A stretch of 64,000 bases of DNA from Tepidisphaera sp. (GTDB lineage: Bacteria; Planctomycetota; Phycisphaerae; Phycisphaerales; UBA1924): NCBI GenBank assembly GCA_016124375.1, contig WGNV01000005.1, positions 124,001 to 188,000 of the forward strand, written 5' to 3'. A program made the position numbers and the translations under genes. This document shows positions 51,292 to 61,826 of the stretch, one piece after another. The notes beneath the pieces were generated by a model, which saw only the letters and a program-made list of their open reading frames with translations, was not told the origin of the DNA and ran no database searches. The first letter of the stretch is position 1, and each line of letters opens with the position of its first letter.

Positions 51292-52494
51292 CTACCCCGC
51301 CTTCTTCTCCCCGTTCGCGTCCCCGCTCCGCTGCTCCGGCGCCCCGTGGGGCTTGTAGATCTCCACGCTCGTCGGATACGCGAACTCGATCCCCTCCTTC
51401 GCGAACGCATCGAACATCCCCAGGTTGATCGCCTGCTGGATGTCCATGTACTTGTTGTAATCCGAGTTCAGCACGTAGTACACCACCTCGAAGTCCAGCG
51501 AATACGCCCCGTAACTCTTGAAGTGCACCCGGTCCAGCCGCACGCTCTGCTGCGACTTCACCACCTCGCGCACCATGTCGGGCACCTGCTTCAGCTTCTC
51601 CAGCGGCGTCTCGTAGATGATCCCGAACCCGAAGACCACCCGCCGCTCCTGCATCCGCTTGTAGTTCTGGATCCGGCTCGCCAGCAGGTCGCTGTTCGCA
51701 AAGACCAGCTGCTCGCCGCTCAACGCCCGCACCCGCGTCGTCTTGATCCCGATGTGCTCCACCGTCCCCATCTTGTCGCCCACCACGATGAAATCACCCA
51801 CCAGGAACGGCTTGTCAAACAGGATCGTCAGCGAGCCGAACGTGTCCGCCAGGATGCTCTGCGCCGCCAGGGCCACCGCGATGCCGCCCACGCCCAGCCC
51901 GGCGATCAGCGACGTCACGTCCACGTTCATGTTGCTCAGCGCAAACACCACGATCACGCTGCCCACCACCACCGTCGACAGCACCCGGATCACCCCGGAC
52001 GCCGATTGCACCGTCTGATCAGGCTGCCCATCCGGCCCCCGGCGGCTCGCCAGCAGCGCCTTCGTCCCGAACTCGATGAAAAACCTGCTCGTCACCAGCG
52101 CCTGCGCCGCAATCGCCGCCACCAGCAGCTTGCTGATCGCCCCGTTCGCCGCGCCGCTCAGCACCAGCAGATGCGAAAAGAAATACACCCCCACCATCAG
52201 GAAAAACCACGAACGCAGGTCCCCCAGCGCATCCACCAGCACATCGTCCACGTGCGACTTGGTCTTCCCCGTCAGCTTGCGCAAATGCCCCACCACCAGC
52301 GGCTGCAACGCCAGCACCACCACCATGCTCAGCAGCAGCCCCGCCAGCGCCAACACCCACACCCACGCCTCATTCCCAAGAAACGAGCGCATCGCCCACC
52401 CAGGCATCCACGACGGCGCAGCACCGCTCGACACCCCGCCCGCCACGCCCGCGGATCCCTTTGCCGGTTCGGCGATAGTTTGGATAAGGTTCAT
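51292..52494 (-). CDS. Mechanosensitive ion channel (MscS family)
   Basis: A 400-residue MscS-type channel. Membrane helices span about 38-60 (WVWVLALAGLLLSMVVVLALQ), 85-110 and 115-135, and the pore helix has the family's Gly/Ala pattern in LIAGLGVGGIAVALAAQSILAD followed by TFGSLTILFDKPFLVGDFI. The C-terminal cytoplasmic cage is present (TRVRALSGEQLVFANSDLLA). The start ATG at 52494 is supported by a promoter (TTGGAT, 17 bases, TATACT) whose -10 ends five bases upstream; an alternative ATG at 52524 would place the promoter inside the gene. MscS channels release solutes during osmotic downshift. Confidence 0.9.
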   Translation of the reverse strand: MNLIQTIAEPAKGSAGVAGGVSSGAAPSWMPGWAMRSFLGNEAWVWVLALAGLLLSMVVVLALQPLVVGHLRKLTGKTKSHVDDVLVDALGDLRSWFFLMVGVYFFSHLLVLSGAANGAISKLLVAAIAAQALVTSRFFIEFGTKALLASRRGPDGQPDQTVQSASGVIRVLSTVVVGSVIVVFALSNMNVDVTSLIAGLGVGGIAVALAAQSILADTFGSLTILFDKPFLVGDFIVVGDKMGTVEHIGIKTTRVRALSGEQLVFANSDLLASRIQNYKRMQERRVVFGFGIIYETPLEKLKQVPDMVREVVKSQQSVRLDRVHFKSYGAYSLDFEVVYYVLNSDYNKYMDIQQAINLGMFDAFAKEGIEFAYPTSVEIYKPHGAPEQRSGDANGEKKAG

Positions 52495-52499
52495 GTTCC

Positions 52500-52528
52500 A
52501 GTATACCGGCGCGGGCTCCGCCATCCAA
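52500..52528 (-). promoter_or_regulatory. Predicted mscS promoter giving a leaderless mRNA
   Basis: On the minus strand TTGGAT (52528-52523), 17 bases, TATACT (52505-52500). The start codon follows five bases later at 52494, with no ribosome site between. Confidence 0.55.
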
Positions 52529-52557
52529 TCGATCCCGCGAATAGTCGCGCCGTAATG

Positions 52558-52585
52558 TTGGCGCTTTTGCCGATGGGAATAAACT
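52558..52585 (+). promoter_or_regulatory. Predicted response-regulator promoter giving a leaderless mRNA
   Basis: TTGGCG (52558-52563), 16 bases, TAAACT (52580-52585). The start codon ATG at 52592 follows six bases after the -10, so +1 falls on the start codon. It is divergent from the mscS promoter with about 30 bases between the two -35 boxes. Confidence 0.5.
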
Positions 52586-52591
52586 AGCACT

Positions 52592-53269
52592 ATGCGAGTA
52601 CTCGTTGTCGAAGACTCCGCCCGCCTGCGTGAAGCTGTCCAGACCGGTCTCCAACGTCAGGGCTTCGCCGTCGACGCCGCCGCCGACGGCCGCCAGGGCC
52701 TCCTCTGCGCCCGCACCACCGAGTACGACGTCATCGTGCTCGACATCATGCTCCCCGAGATGGACGGCCTGGACCTCCTCACCGAAGCCCGCGCCAAAGG
52801 CGTCGACGCCATGGTGCTGCTGCTCACCGCCCGCGACGCCGTCGAAGACCGCGTCAAGGGCCTTCAGGCCGGCGCCGACGACTACCTCGTCAAGCCCTTC
52901 TCCTTCGACGAACTCGTCGCCCGCGTCCAGGCCCTGGCCCGCCGCAAGCATGGGGCCCGCTCCACCACCATCCGCGTCGATGATCTCGAGGTCGACGCCA
53001 CCGCCAAGAAAGTCAAGCGGGGCGGCATCGACATCGACCTCAAGCCCCGCGAATACGCCATCCTCGAATACCTCGCCCACCGCATCAACCGCCCCGTCTC
53101 GCGCAGCGAGCTCGAGGAGCACGTCTACGACGAAGAGTCGCAGGTCCGCAGCAACGCCATCGACTCTGCCATCTGCAACCTGCGCGCCCGCCTCAACGTC
53201 GCCTCCTGCCGCCCCCTCATCCACACCCGCCGGGGCCTGGGCTATGTCCTCTCGGAGCAGGGCCCGTGA
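52592..53269 (+). CDS. OmpR-family response regulator
   Basis: A 225-residue two-domain response regulator. The receiver domain has Glu7-Asp8, phospho-acceptor Asp51 in VIVLDIMLPEMDG, Thr in LLLTARD and Lys in YLVKPFS. The C-terminal winged-helix DNA-binding domain (about 128-222) has LKPREYAILEYLAHRINRPVS, the recognition region NAIDSAICNLRARL and IHTRRGLGYVL. It overlaps the histidine kinase by four bases (GTGA), so they form a two-component pair. It is divergent from mscS, and could regulate it; that is inference. Confidence 0.93.
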   Translation: MRVLVVEDSARLREAVQTGLQRQGFAVDAAADGRQGLLCARTTEYDVIVLDIMLPEMDGLDLLTEARAKGVDAMVLLLTARDAVEDRVKGLQAGADDYLVKPFSFDELVARVQALARRKHGARSTTIRVDDLEVDATAKKVKRGGIDIDLKPREYAILEYLAHRINRPVSRSELEEHVYDEESQVRSNAIDSAICNLRARLNVASCRPLIHTRRGLGYVLSEQGP

Positions 53270-54819
53270 AGAGCATCCGGCGTGAACTGACGCTCCGCGT
53301 CGTCACCCGCGTTCTCCCGCTCATTGTGCTGGGCTGCGTGCTCTCCTACTTCCTCGTGCGGGCCGTCGTCTACCGCGAGTTCGACACCGCCCTCCGCCAC
53401 GAAATGCAGGTCCTCGCCTCCGCCGCAGAACGCATCGGCGACGGCGTCGACTTCGACTTCGCCGTCGAACGCGTCCAGGGCACCGCCATCGACAGCGGCC
53501 TGGACTACTTCTTCGACGCCCGCCTCAGCGACGGCTCCCTCCTCAAGCAGTCCCCGCTCCTCAAGGGCGCCCGCCTCGACATGCCCAAGGGCCGCCCGGG
53601 CCAGATCACCGTCGCCCCCATCATGCTCCCCAATGGCCGCCAGGGCCGGGGCTGCGAATACACCTTCGAACCCCGCGTCGTCACCCTCACCGAACACCCC
53701 GGCCCGGTCGATCGCCCCAACGCCCCCACCGGCCCTGTCAGCATCGTCATCGGCGCCTCCACCAGCGACCTCGACCGCCCCCTCGCCGCCCTCGCCCTCA
53801 CCGAGGTGCTCGTGGGCGCCGGCCTGCTGGGTGCCACCCTGCTGGCCCTTCTCAGCAGCGTCCGCGCGGGCCTCGTCCCCCTCTCCAGCCTCGCCCACGA
53901 GGTCACCGACATCCAGCCCGCCAACCTCGCCGCCCGCGTCAGCGAGCATGGCCAGCCCCAGGAACTCGTCCCCATCGCCTCCCGCCTCAACGCCCTGCTC
54001 GCCCGGCTCGAAGCCGCCTTCGCCCGCGAAAAGCAGTTCGCCTCCAACGCCGCCCACGAACTCCGCACCCCGGTCGCCGAGGTCCGCACCATGGCCGAGG
54101 TCGCCGCCGACGCCCCCGCCCACGACATGCGCACCACCCTGCTGGAGATCGCCAGCGTTGCCGCCGAGATGCAGGGCACCATCGACACCCTGCTCACCAT
54201 CGCCCGCGCCAACTCGGGCCAACTGGCCATCGCCATCAGCGAGGTCGACCTGGGCACCTACCTCCGCGAACTGTGCGCACGCCGGATCGCCGCCCGTCCG
54301 GGCGCCGCCCCCCTCACCTGCGAAGCCCCCGACGATCTGCTCGTCGAGACCGACCTGGCCGCCATCGCCTCGATCCTGGGCAATCTCATCGACAATGCCC
54401 TTGCCTACACGCCCTCCCAAGGCCGGATCCTCGCCCGCGCCATCGCCACCCCCACCGGCGTCGAAGTCTGCGTCCGCAACCATGTCGCCGACTTCACCCA
54501 CGACGATCTTGAGGCCATGTTCGAACCCTTCTGGCGCAAACGCGGCACCTTCATCGCCGGCTCCCACAGCGGCCTCGGCCTCGCCCTCGTCCGCGCCCTC
54601 TGCGAAGTCATCGGCGCCCAGATCCGCGCCGAACTGCTCCCCGCGACCAGCGAACTGGCCGTCTTCATCACCCTGCCCCGTCGCCCCGGCCTGCCTGCCG
54701 AAGACGCCCCCGCCCGCGAACCTTCCTCCGCTTCACTGCCCCCGACAAGGCCCTCAGCGCCAGCCGCCCTCGACTCCGCCTCGGCCCCTCCCTCTCGCCC
54801 GACGCCTCTGCGCACCTGA
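53266..54819 (+). CDS. Sensor histidine kinase, membrane-bound
   Basis: A 517-residue sensor kinase. Two membrane helices (about residues 14-35 and 172-195) flank an extracytoplasmic sensor of about 135 residues. A HAMP-like linker leads to the phospho-acceptor His in NAAHELRTPVAEV (about residue 264). The N box ILGNLIDNALAYTP is intact; the G1 motif is diverged, as the usual DxGxG is replaced by VRNHVADFTHDD; the F box FEPFWRK and G2 motif SGLGLALV are present. The diverged G1 box suggests reduced or altered ATP binding. The start is a GTG overlapping the response regulator stop (GTGA). The C-terminal 45 residues are low-complexity and rich in Pro and Ser. Confidence 0.9.
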   Translation: MKSIRRELTLRVVTRVLPLIVLGCVLSYFLVRAVVYREFDTALRHEMQVLASAAERIGDGVDFDFAVERVQGTAIDSGLDYFFDARLSDGSLLKQSPLLKGARLDMPKGRPGQITVAPIMLPNGRQGRGCEYTFEPRVVTLTEHPGPVDRPNAPTGPVSIVIGASTSDLDRPLAALALTEVLVGAGLLGATLLALLSSVRAGLVPLSSLAHEVTDIQPANLAARVSEHGQPQELVPIASRLNALLARLEAAFAREKQFASNAAHELRTPVAEVRTMAEVAADAPAHDMRTTLLEIASVAAEMQGTIDTLLTIARANSGQLAIAISEVDLGTYLRELCARRIAARPGAAPLTCEAPDDLLVETDLAAIASILGNLIDNALAYTPSQGRILARAIATPTGVEVCVRNHVADFTHDDLEAMFEPFWRKRGTFIAGSHSGLGLALVRALCEVIGAQIRAELLPATSELAVFITLPRRPGLPAEDAPAREPSSASLPPTRPSAPAALDSASAPPSRPTPLRT

Positions 54820-54940
54820 TCGTCACCGAGCGCGACAGGCCCGCCACACCTCCTGGCTTTCTCGCTAGTCTTCCCACGACGACGCGACTCCATCCACCCC
54901 AAGGGCTGGGCGTTCACCCCTTGCCCCCAAGGAACTCCGC

Positions 54941-55429
54941 ATGTCCCGAGCCATCCTCTTCGCCTGCCTCGCCGGCCTCTGCTGGGGGGTGGGAGAAATC
55001 GGCACCAAGTTTGCCCTCAACACCCGCCAGGTCGGCCCTCTGACCGCCTCCTTCATCCGGGCGGCTGTCACGCTCCTGCCCGCGCTCATCGCCTGCCTCC
55101 TCGCCACCCGCGTCTGGAAGACCGAGCCCCCACAGTGGTGGACCATGAGCCCCCGCACCTGGCTCAACCTGGTGATCGGCTCGGGCCTGCTCGCAGGCTT
55201 TGCGGGGGTGTTCTTCTTCTACCTGGGCCTGGGCAGCCCCGGGGGCGACATCTCCCGCCTGCGCCCCATTGCATTCGCCCTTGCTCCCGCAACCGCCGTG
55301 CTGCTCGGGTGGCTGGTGCTGGGAGAACCCATGACCCTGCGCAAGGCCCTGGCGTGCACCCTCATCGTGATCGGCATCGTGCTGCTCGCGGGGGAAGGGC
55401 ACGGAGCCGCGGCTGCCAAAGCCTCCTGA
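54941..55429 (+). CDS. Half-size EamA-type transporter
   Basis: A 162-residue membrane protein with five helices, matching one EamA repeat: MSRAILFACLAGLCWGVGEIGTKF begins with the characteristic WG and a following helix, then FIRAAVTLLPALIACLLA, LVIGSGLLAGFAGVFFFYLG, LRPIAFALAPATAVLLGWLVLGEPMTLRKA (with the typical LGEP loop) and LIVIGIVLLAGE. Full EamA drug/metabolite transporters have two such repeats; this one is half-length, like small multidrug resistance proteins, and would work as a dimer. AAGGA lies seven bases before the ATG. It is followed by a 355-base gap. The substrate is unknown. Confidence 0.85.
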   Translation: MSRAILFACLAGLCWGVGEIGTKFALNTRQVGPLTASFIRAAVTLLPALIACLLATRVWKTEPPQWWTMSPRTWLNLVIGSGLLAGFAGVFFFYLGLGSPGGDISRLRPIAFALAPATAVLLGWLVLGEPMTLRKALACTLIVIGIVLLAGEGHGAAAAKAS

Positions 55430-55784
55430 CCCCGCTCCCAAAGGGCGGCCGCGGCTTGCGATCGGTATCGGCTGCGTCCACGCCTGTGCTCACCGGTCCC
55501 CGCATTGACGTCCGCCGCATCGAGAGGCTGCACGCACGCAACCGCCGCCCCGACAAGGGCCACGCATGCAATCACCGGCTGGGCGTTGCCACGCGGCAAT
55601 CACCGGCGATGAAGACCCGCCCGACCAAGTCCAGGCCGCACGATCGAGGCGACAGCTCCGAACGCAAGGTCCGGTCCAAAAAAACAAGTCGCCGCGACTT
55701 TCGCCGCGGCGACCAGAGCTTTCGTTTTAGCGAATCACGGGAAGAGGTCTTTCACTCGTCCCAGATTCTCATCCTCACCGAGGC
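55430..55784 (+). other. 355-base stretch with a minus-strand terminator
   Basis: No frame here looks like protein. It lies between the EamA gene and the convergent PEP-CTERM gene. The only recognised element is the terminator of the minus-strand PEP-CTERM gene at 55678-55713. Confidence 0.6.
55678..55713 (-). terminator. Terminator of the first PEP-CTERM-like gene
   Basis: On the minus strand the stem GTCGCCGCG / CGCGGCGAC (55713-55705 with 55696-55688, eight-base loop) is followed after three bases by seven T (55684-55678). It lies 72 bases after the stop at 55785. Confidence 0.8.
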
Positions 55785-56435
55785 TTAGCGGCGACGGCGG
55801 GAGATCGCCAGACCGCCCAGGCCGAGGAGGGCGACGGCGCCCGGGGCCGGGGTGATCTGCAGGGTTTCCTGCGTGGGGACGTTCTCAAAGTTGCTCGAGA
55901 AGAAGTTGGCGTTCTGCAGTTCGAGCTGGGTGATGGCGCCATCGTAGATGCCGCTGCCACCGAAGATCGTGCTGAACGCGCCGCTCGCGGTGCCCGTGAA
56001 GGTGGCGCCGTTGAAGGTCACGTTGCTGAGCGAGCCGTTGAAGAACACGGCGGTGATGCCGTTGAACCACTGGCCGGAGATCGTGCCGCCCAGGGTGTTG
56101 CCGTTGGCGTCAGTGATCAGGAAGCTGCCCGAACCGTCGCGGGTGTCGGGGTCAGCCGTCGGCGTGGAGGACAGGGACACCACGATGTCCGCGGGATCAG
56201 CGCCCGAGACAAAGCCGGCGCCGAAGCTGGCGGTGCCGATCGGAGCAACAAGGCGAGCCACCGTACCGGACGACTGCAGGCCGCCGGGGACGTTCACCGC
56301 GTTCGCATTGAACGTGGTGCCGTTCCACGAACCGGCAAGGTCGTTGTACGTCGCCGACACGATCGTGTCAGCGAACGCCGGAGCCGCAATCCCGGCCACA
56401 CCGGCGAGCACGAGGGACGTCATACGCATCTTCAT
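55785..56435 (-). CDS. PEP-CTERM-like exported protein (paralogue 1)
   Basis: A 216-residue exported protein. A signal peptide (MKMRMTSLVLAGVAGIAAPAFA) is followed by a Ser/Thr/Asn/Gly-rich beta-strand domain with no named family. The C terminus shows the sorting signal: PAPGAVALLGLGGLA (Pro-Ala-Pro in place of Pro-Glu-Pro, then a hydrophobic helix) and the basic end SRRRR. Such tails are recognised by an exosortase, which anchors or releases the protein in exopolysaccharide-making bacteria; no exosortase is in this window. It is a paralogue of the protein encoded at 56731-57420: compare SATYNDLAGSWN with SMRYDSLAGSYD, and GAGFVSGADPADI with APGFVSGANPADF. GGAG lies near the ATG at 56435. Confidence 0.82.
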   Translation of the reverse strand: MKMRMTSLVLAGVAGIAAPAFADTIVSATYNDLAGSWNGTTFNANAVNVPGGLQSSGTVARLVAPIGTASFGAGFVSGADPADIVVSLSSTPTADPDTRDGSGSFLITDANGNTLGGTISGQWFNGITAVFFNGSLSNVTFNGATFTGTASGAFSTIFGGSGIYDGAITQLELQNANFFSSNFENVPTQETLQITPAPGAVALLGLGGLAISRRRR

Positions 56436-56530
56436 CTCTCACTCTCCTTCGAGGTGCCCGGTCGTTCGGACCTGACCCTCTTTATTTGGAATGCAGGTTC
56501 CACCCCGCATGCCACCCTGTTTCGTTACTT

Positions 56531-56553
56531 GGCACCCTGTCTCAGGGGGTGCC
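56531..56553 (-). promoter_or_regulatory. Leader hairpin of the first PEP-CTERM gene
   Basis: On the minus strand GGCACCC ... GGGTGCC forms a seven-base-pair stem around a loop containing TGAGACA. It lies in the leader, about 20 bases after the predicted transcription start. A hairpin with the same loop word lies in the leader of the paralogue. Confidence 0.5.
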
Positions 56554-56577
56554 TGGGCGTAGAACGCCCCTCCTCTC

Positions 56578-56606
56578 CAATATCACTCAAAATCCTGATT
56601 TGTCAA
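56578..56606 (-). promoter_or_regulatory. Predicted promoter of the first PEP-CTERM gene
   Basis: On the minus strand TTGACA (56606-56601) and ATATTG (56583-56578), 17 bases apart. The spacer contains ATCAGGAT, the same word as in the promoter of the paralogue, and GCTTGACA is also shared. The start of transcription would be near 56571, giving a leader of about 135 bases. Confidence 0.6.
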
Positions 56607-56730
56607 GCAGAAACCGCGATTTTCACCCGGTTCCCGCGTTTTTACTGATATGCCCGTCACAGCCCAACCTTCCAACTTTGCGCCTTGCCTAGATCAAGCC
56701 CAGGCACCGACTCGCAGCCGGAAGTTCCAC

Positions 56731-57420
56731 TTACCGGCGACGACGGCCACCAGCCACCACCACCGTGCCGAGGCCCAGGAGGGCGATGCTGGCGGGAGTG
56801 GGGATCAGCTGAGCGGTCACGCCGGTCGCGCGATCCTGGAAGCTGTTGGCGAAGAACGTGCTGGGGTTGCCGCCGAAGACGAGCTGCACCACCGCACCCT
56901 CGTAGGGGGGCGGGGAGGGCAGGTTGAGGCCCCAGGAGCCGCCGTCGGTGCCGTCGAACGACGTACCTTCGCTGGCGGACGGCGTGATGACCACGTTGTT
57001 CAGGTACCCGTTGAAGAAGATGTACCCGGGCGTCGCGATCCAGGTGCCGTTCACCTGACCCGAGATCATGTCCCCGTCCTTATCGATGGACTGGAACGTG
57101 CCCGTGCCGGTGCGGCGGTTCGGATTCGCGGTGGGAATCGCCGTCACGTTGATGTTGAAGTCGGCGGGGTTGGCGCCGCTCACGAAGCCCGGAGCAAACT
57201 CAGCCTGCCCGGTGGGGCCGACCAGACGCGAAACTTCGCCCGAAGAGCGAAGGGTCGCGGTGTCGACCGCCTGGGCGGTGAACTGCTGCAGAGCCGCGTC
57301 ATAGGACCCGGCCAGCGAGTCATAACGCATGCTGACCAGAACCGTGGTGGCGCTCGCAGAGCCTGCAGCCGCCAGAAGGGCCGCACCAGCAGCGACGCCG
57401 AAAATACGCATTGTGCTCAT
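56731..57420 (-). CDS. PEP-CTERM-like exported protein (paralogue 2)
   Basis: A 229-residue exported protein. The start at 57420 (MSTMRIFGVAAGAALLAAAGSASA) follows AGGAGAAGAG and gives a signal peptide. The mature domain is rich in Ser, Thr, Gly and Asn with short beta strands. The C-terminal sorting signal reads IPTPASIALLGLGTVVVAGGRRRR: Pro-Thr-Pro, a hydrophobic helix and four Arg, a PEP-CTERM variant. It is a paralogue of the neighbouring downstream gene, with matching openings (RYDSLAGSYDAALQQFTAQ) and the word PGFVSGANPADF. The two may be a tandem duplication that has since diverged. Function unknown. Confidence 0.82.
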   Translation of the reverse strand: MSTMRIFGVAAGAALLAAAGSASATTVLVSMRYDSLAGSYDAALQQFTAQAVDTATLRSSGEVSRLVGPTGQAEFAPGFVSGANPADFNINVTAIPTANPNRRTGTGTFQSIDKDGDMISGQVNGTWIATPGYIFFNGYLNNVVITPSASEGTSFDGTDGGSWGLNLPSPPPYEGAVVQLVFGGNPSTFFANSFQDRATGVTAQLIPTPASIALLGLGTVVVAGGRRRR

Positions 57421-57467
57421 CTCTCTTCTCCTCCTGTTCCAAGCGTTCTCCAACGCCCGGAAAATAC

Positions 57468-57488
57468 GCAGGGTGTCTCACGCCCTGC
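57468..57488 (-). promoter_or_regulatory. Leader hairpin of the second PEP-CTERM gene
   Basis: On the minus strand GCAGGG ... CCCTGC forms a six-base-pair stem around a loop with TGAGACA. It starts at the predicted 5' end of the mRNA. The paralogue's leader has a hairpin with the same loop word. Confidence 0.5.
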
Positions 57489-57495
57489 AGAACTG

Positions 57496-57524
57496 AGTAT
57501 CTCGATCCTGATCACCGCTGTCAA
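57496..57524 (-). promoter_or_regulatory. Predicted promoter of the second PEP-CTERM gene
   Basis: On the minus strand TTGACA (57524-57519), 17 bases, GATACT (57501-57496), close to the sigma-70 consensus. The spacer contains ATCAGGAT, shared with the paralogue's promoter. Start of transcription near 57489, leader about 69 bases. Confidence 0.65.
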
Positions 57525-57844
57525 GCGGAAATTTCAACTTTTTTCGTTCGCAAACCTGCGGATTTCCGCAGCTTCATGAGCGTTTGATGAAGTGGGTGTC
57601 TAGATTCGGACGCACCAGCATACGCCATGCGTCGCCAAGGGTTGCCTTGGCCAGAAGATTTTCGGAGTTCCCCTGCAAATTCCGATCAAACTACCCCTCA
57701 GATACCGTCCAACAACCAAACTTTGGCATTCGGGATCTAGGCGATTGGCATTGCAAGTTGCCTAGATTGCCAGCAAAATTCAAGCCAGGTGAAACTACGT
57801 GATTTTCCCGGGAGTTGGCGGAGCTGTCGATTCTGTGCACATTT

Positions 57845-57880
57845 AAAAAAAACGACCCCCGGGTGGTGGTCCCGGGGGTC
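57845..57880 (-). terminator. Strong orphan terminator on the minus strand
   Basis: A perfect ten-base-pair stem (GACCCCCGGG / CCCGGGGGTC, 57880-57871 and 57863-57854) with a seven-base loop is followed on the minus strand, after one base, by eight T (57852-57845). It is 422 bases after the nrdJ stop, with no gene between. Confidence 0.85.
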
Positions 57881-58301
57881 ATGGTGGCAGAGTCGAGGTT
57901 CCTCAGTGGGAACGCGCCGGGGTGGACGGCGCCGCTCGAACTCCGCTTGGGTGGACCAGGATCGCCGCGGTCTGACGTGGGTGGTGGTCTGCGTCCGACC
58001 CCTCGCCGCGGCTTTTTGAACGGGCTCGATCTCCTTGACGTCGGGGTTGCCCCCGCACAAACCTTGTCCTGACTCGCAAGCGCTCGGCCGTCCGAGCGCC
58101 ATCGTCGTGCGACGTTGCCCATTCAGGGGAAGCGCCCTGCCCTCCAGGGCTTGGCGCCATCGGCAGGCTTCCGTTCCGCCGACCCCTTGCTGCTTCGCTT
58201 CGAGCGGCCGATCCGCGGACAATCCGCGACCCGACACGCGTTGATCCCGACCCTCTGGCTCGGACGCCACGCTGGCGTCCGATGGTTCATGTGTCCCGTG
58301 C

Positions 58302-61778
<3,477 letters not shown>

Positions 61779-61826
61779 GGTTCGAGTCTTTCTTGAAGCG
61801 TCCTGCTTGCCTGTCCTCTGGTCTGC

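Larger units (their letters stand above)
57421..58301 (-). other. 881-base stretch: PEP-CTERM promoter, then possible structured RNA
   Basis: The stretch from 57421 to about 57840 is AT-richer than the rest and holds the promoter and leader of the second PEP-CTERM gene, and the 8-bp inverted repeat ATCTAGGC (57735-57742) / GCCTAGAT (57760-57767). From 57881 to 58301 the sequence is GC-rich, with perfect hairpins at 58261-58281 and about 58078-58097, and no protein-like frame. It ends, on the minus strand, in a strong terminator (57845-57880) 420 bases downstream of nrdJ. No tmRNA, RNase P or SRP RNA mark was found. Confidence 0.5.

Noticed and set aside
57737-58270. Minus-strand open frame of 177 codons after nrdJ
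   Set aside because: It runs straight through the strong terminator at 57845-57880, and its translation is Arg/Pro-rich without any motif.
58261-58281. Hairpin CGGACGCCA / TGGCGTCCG just after nrdJ as a terminator
   Set aside because: The stem is perfect, but no T run follows on the minus strand, so it is not a standard terminator.
57881-58300. tmRNA, RNase P RNA or SRP RNA after nrdJ
   Set aside because: I looked for the conserved words (TTCGAC near the 5' end and the CCA end for tmRNA, GAGGAAAGTCC for RNase P, GGAAGGAAGCAGCC for SRP RNA) and found none.
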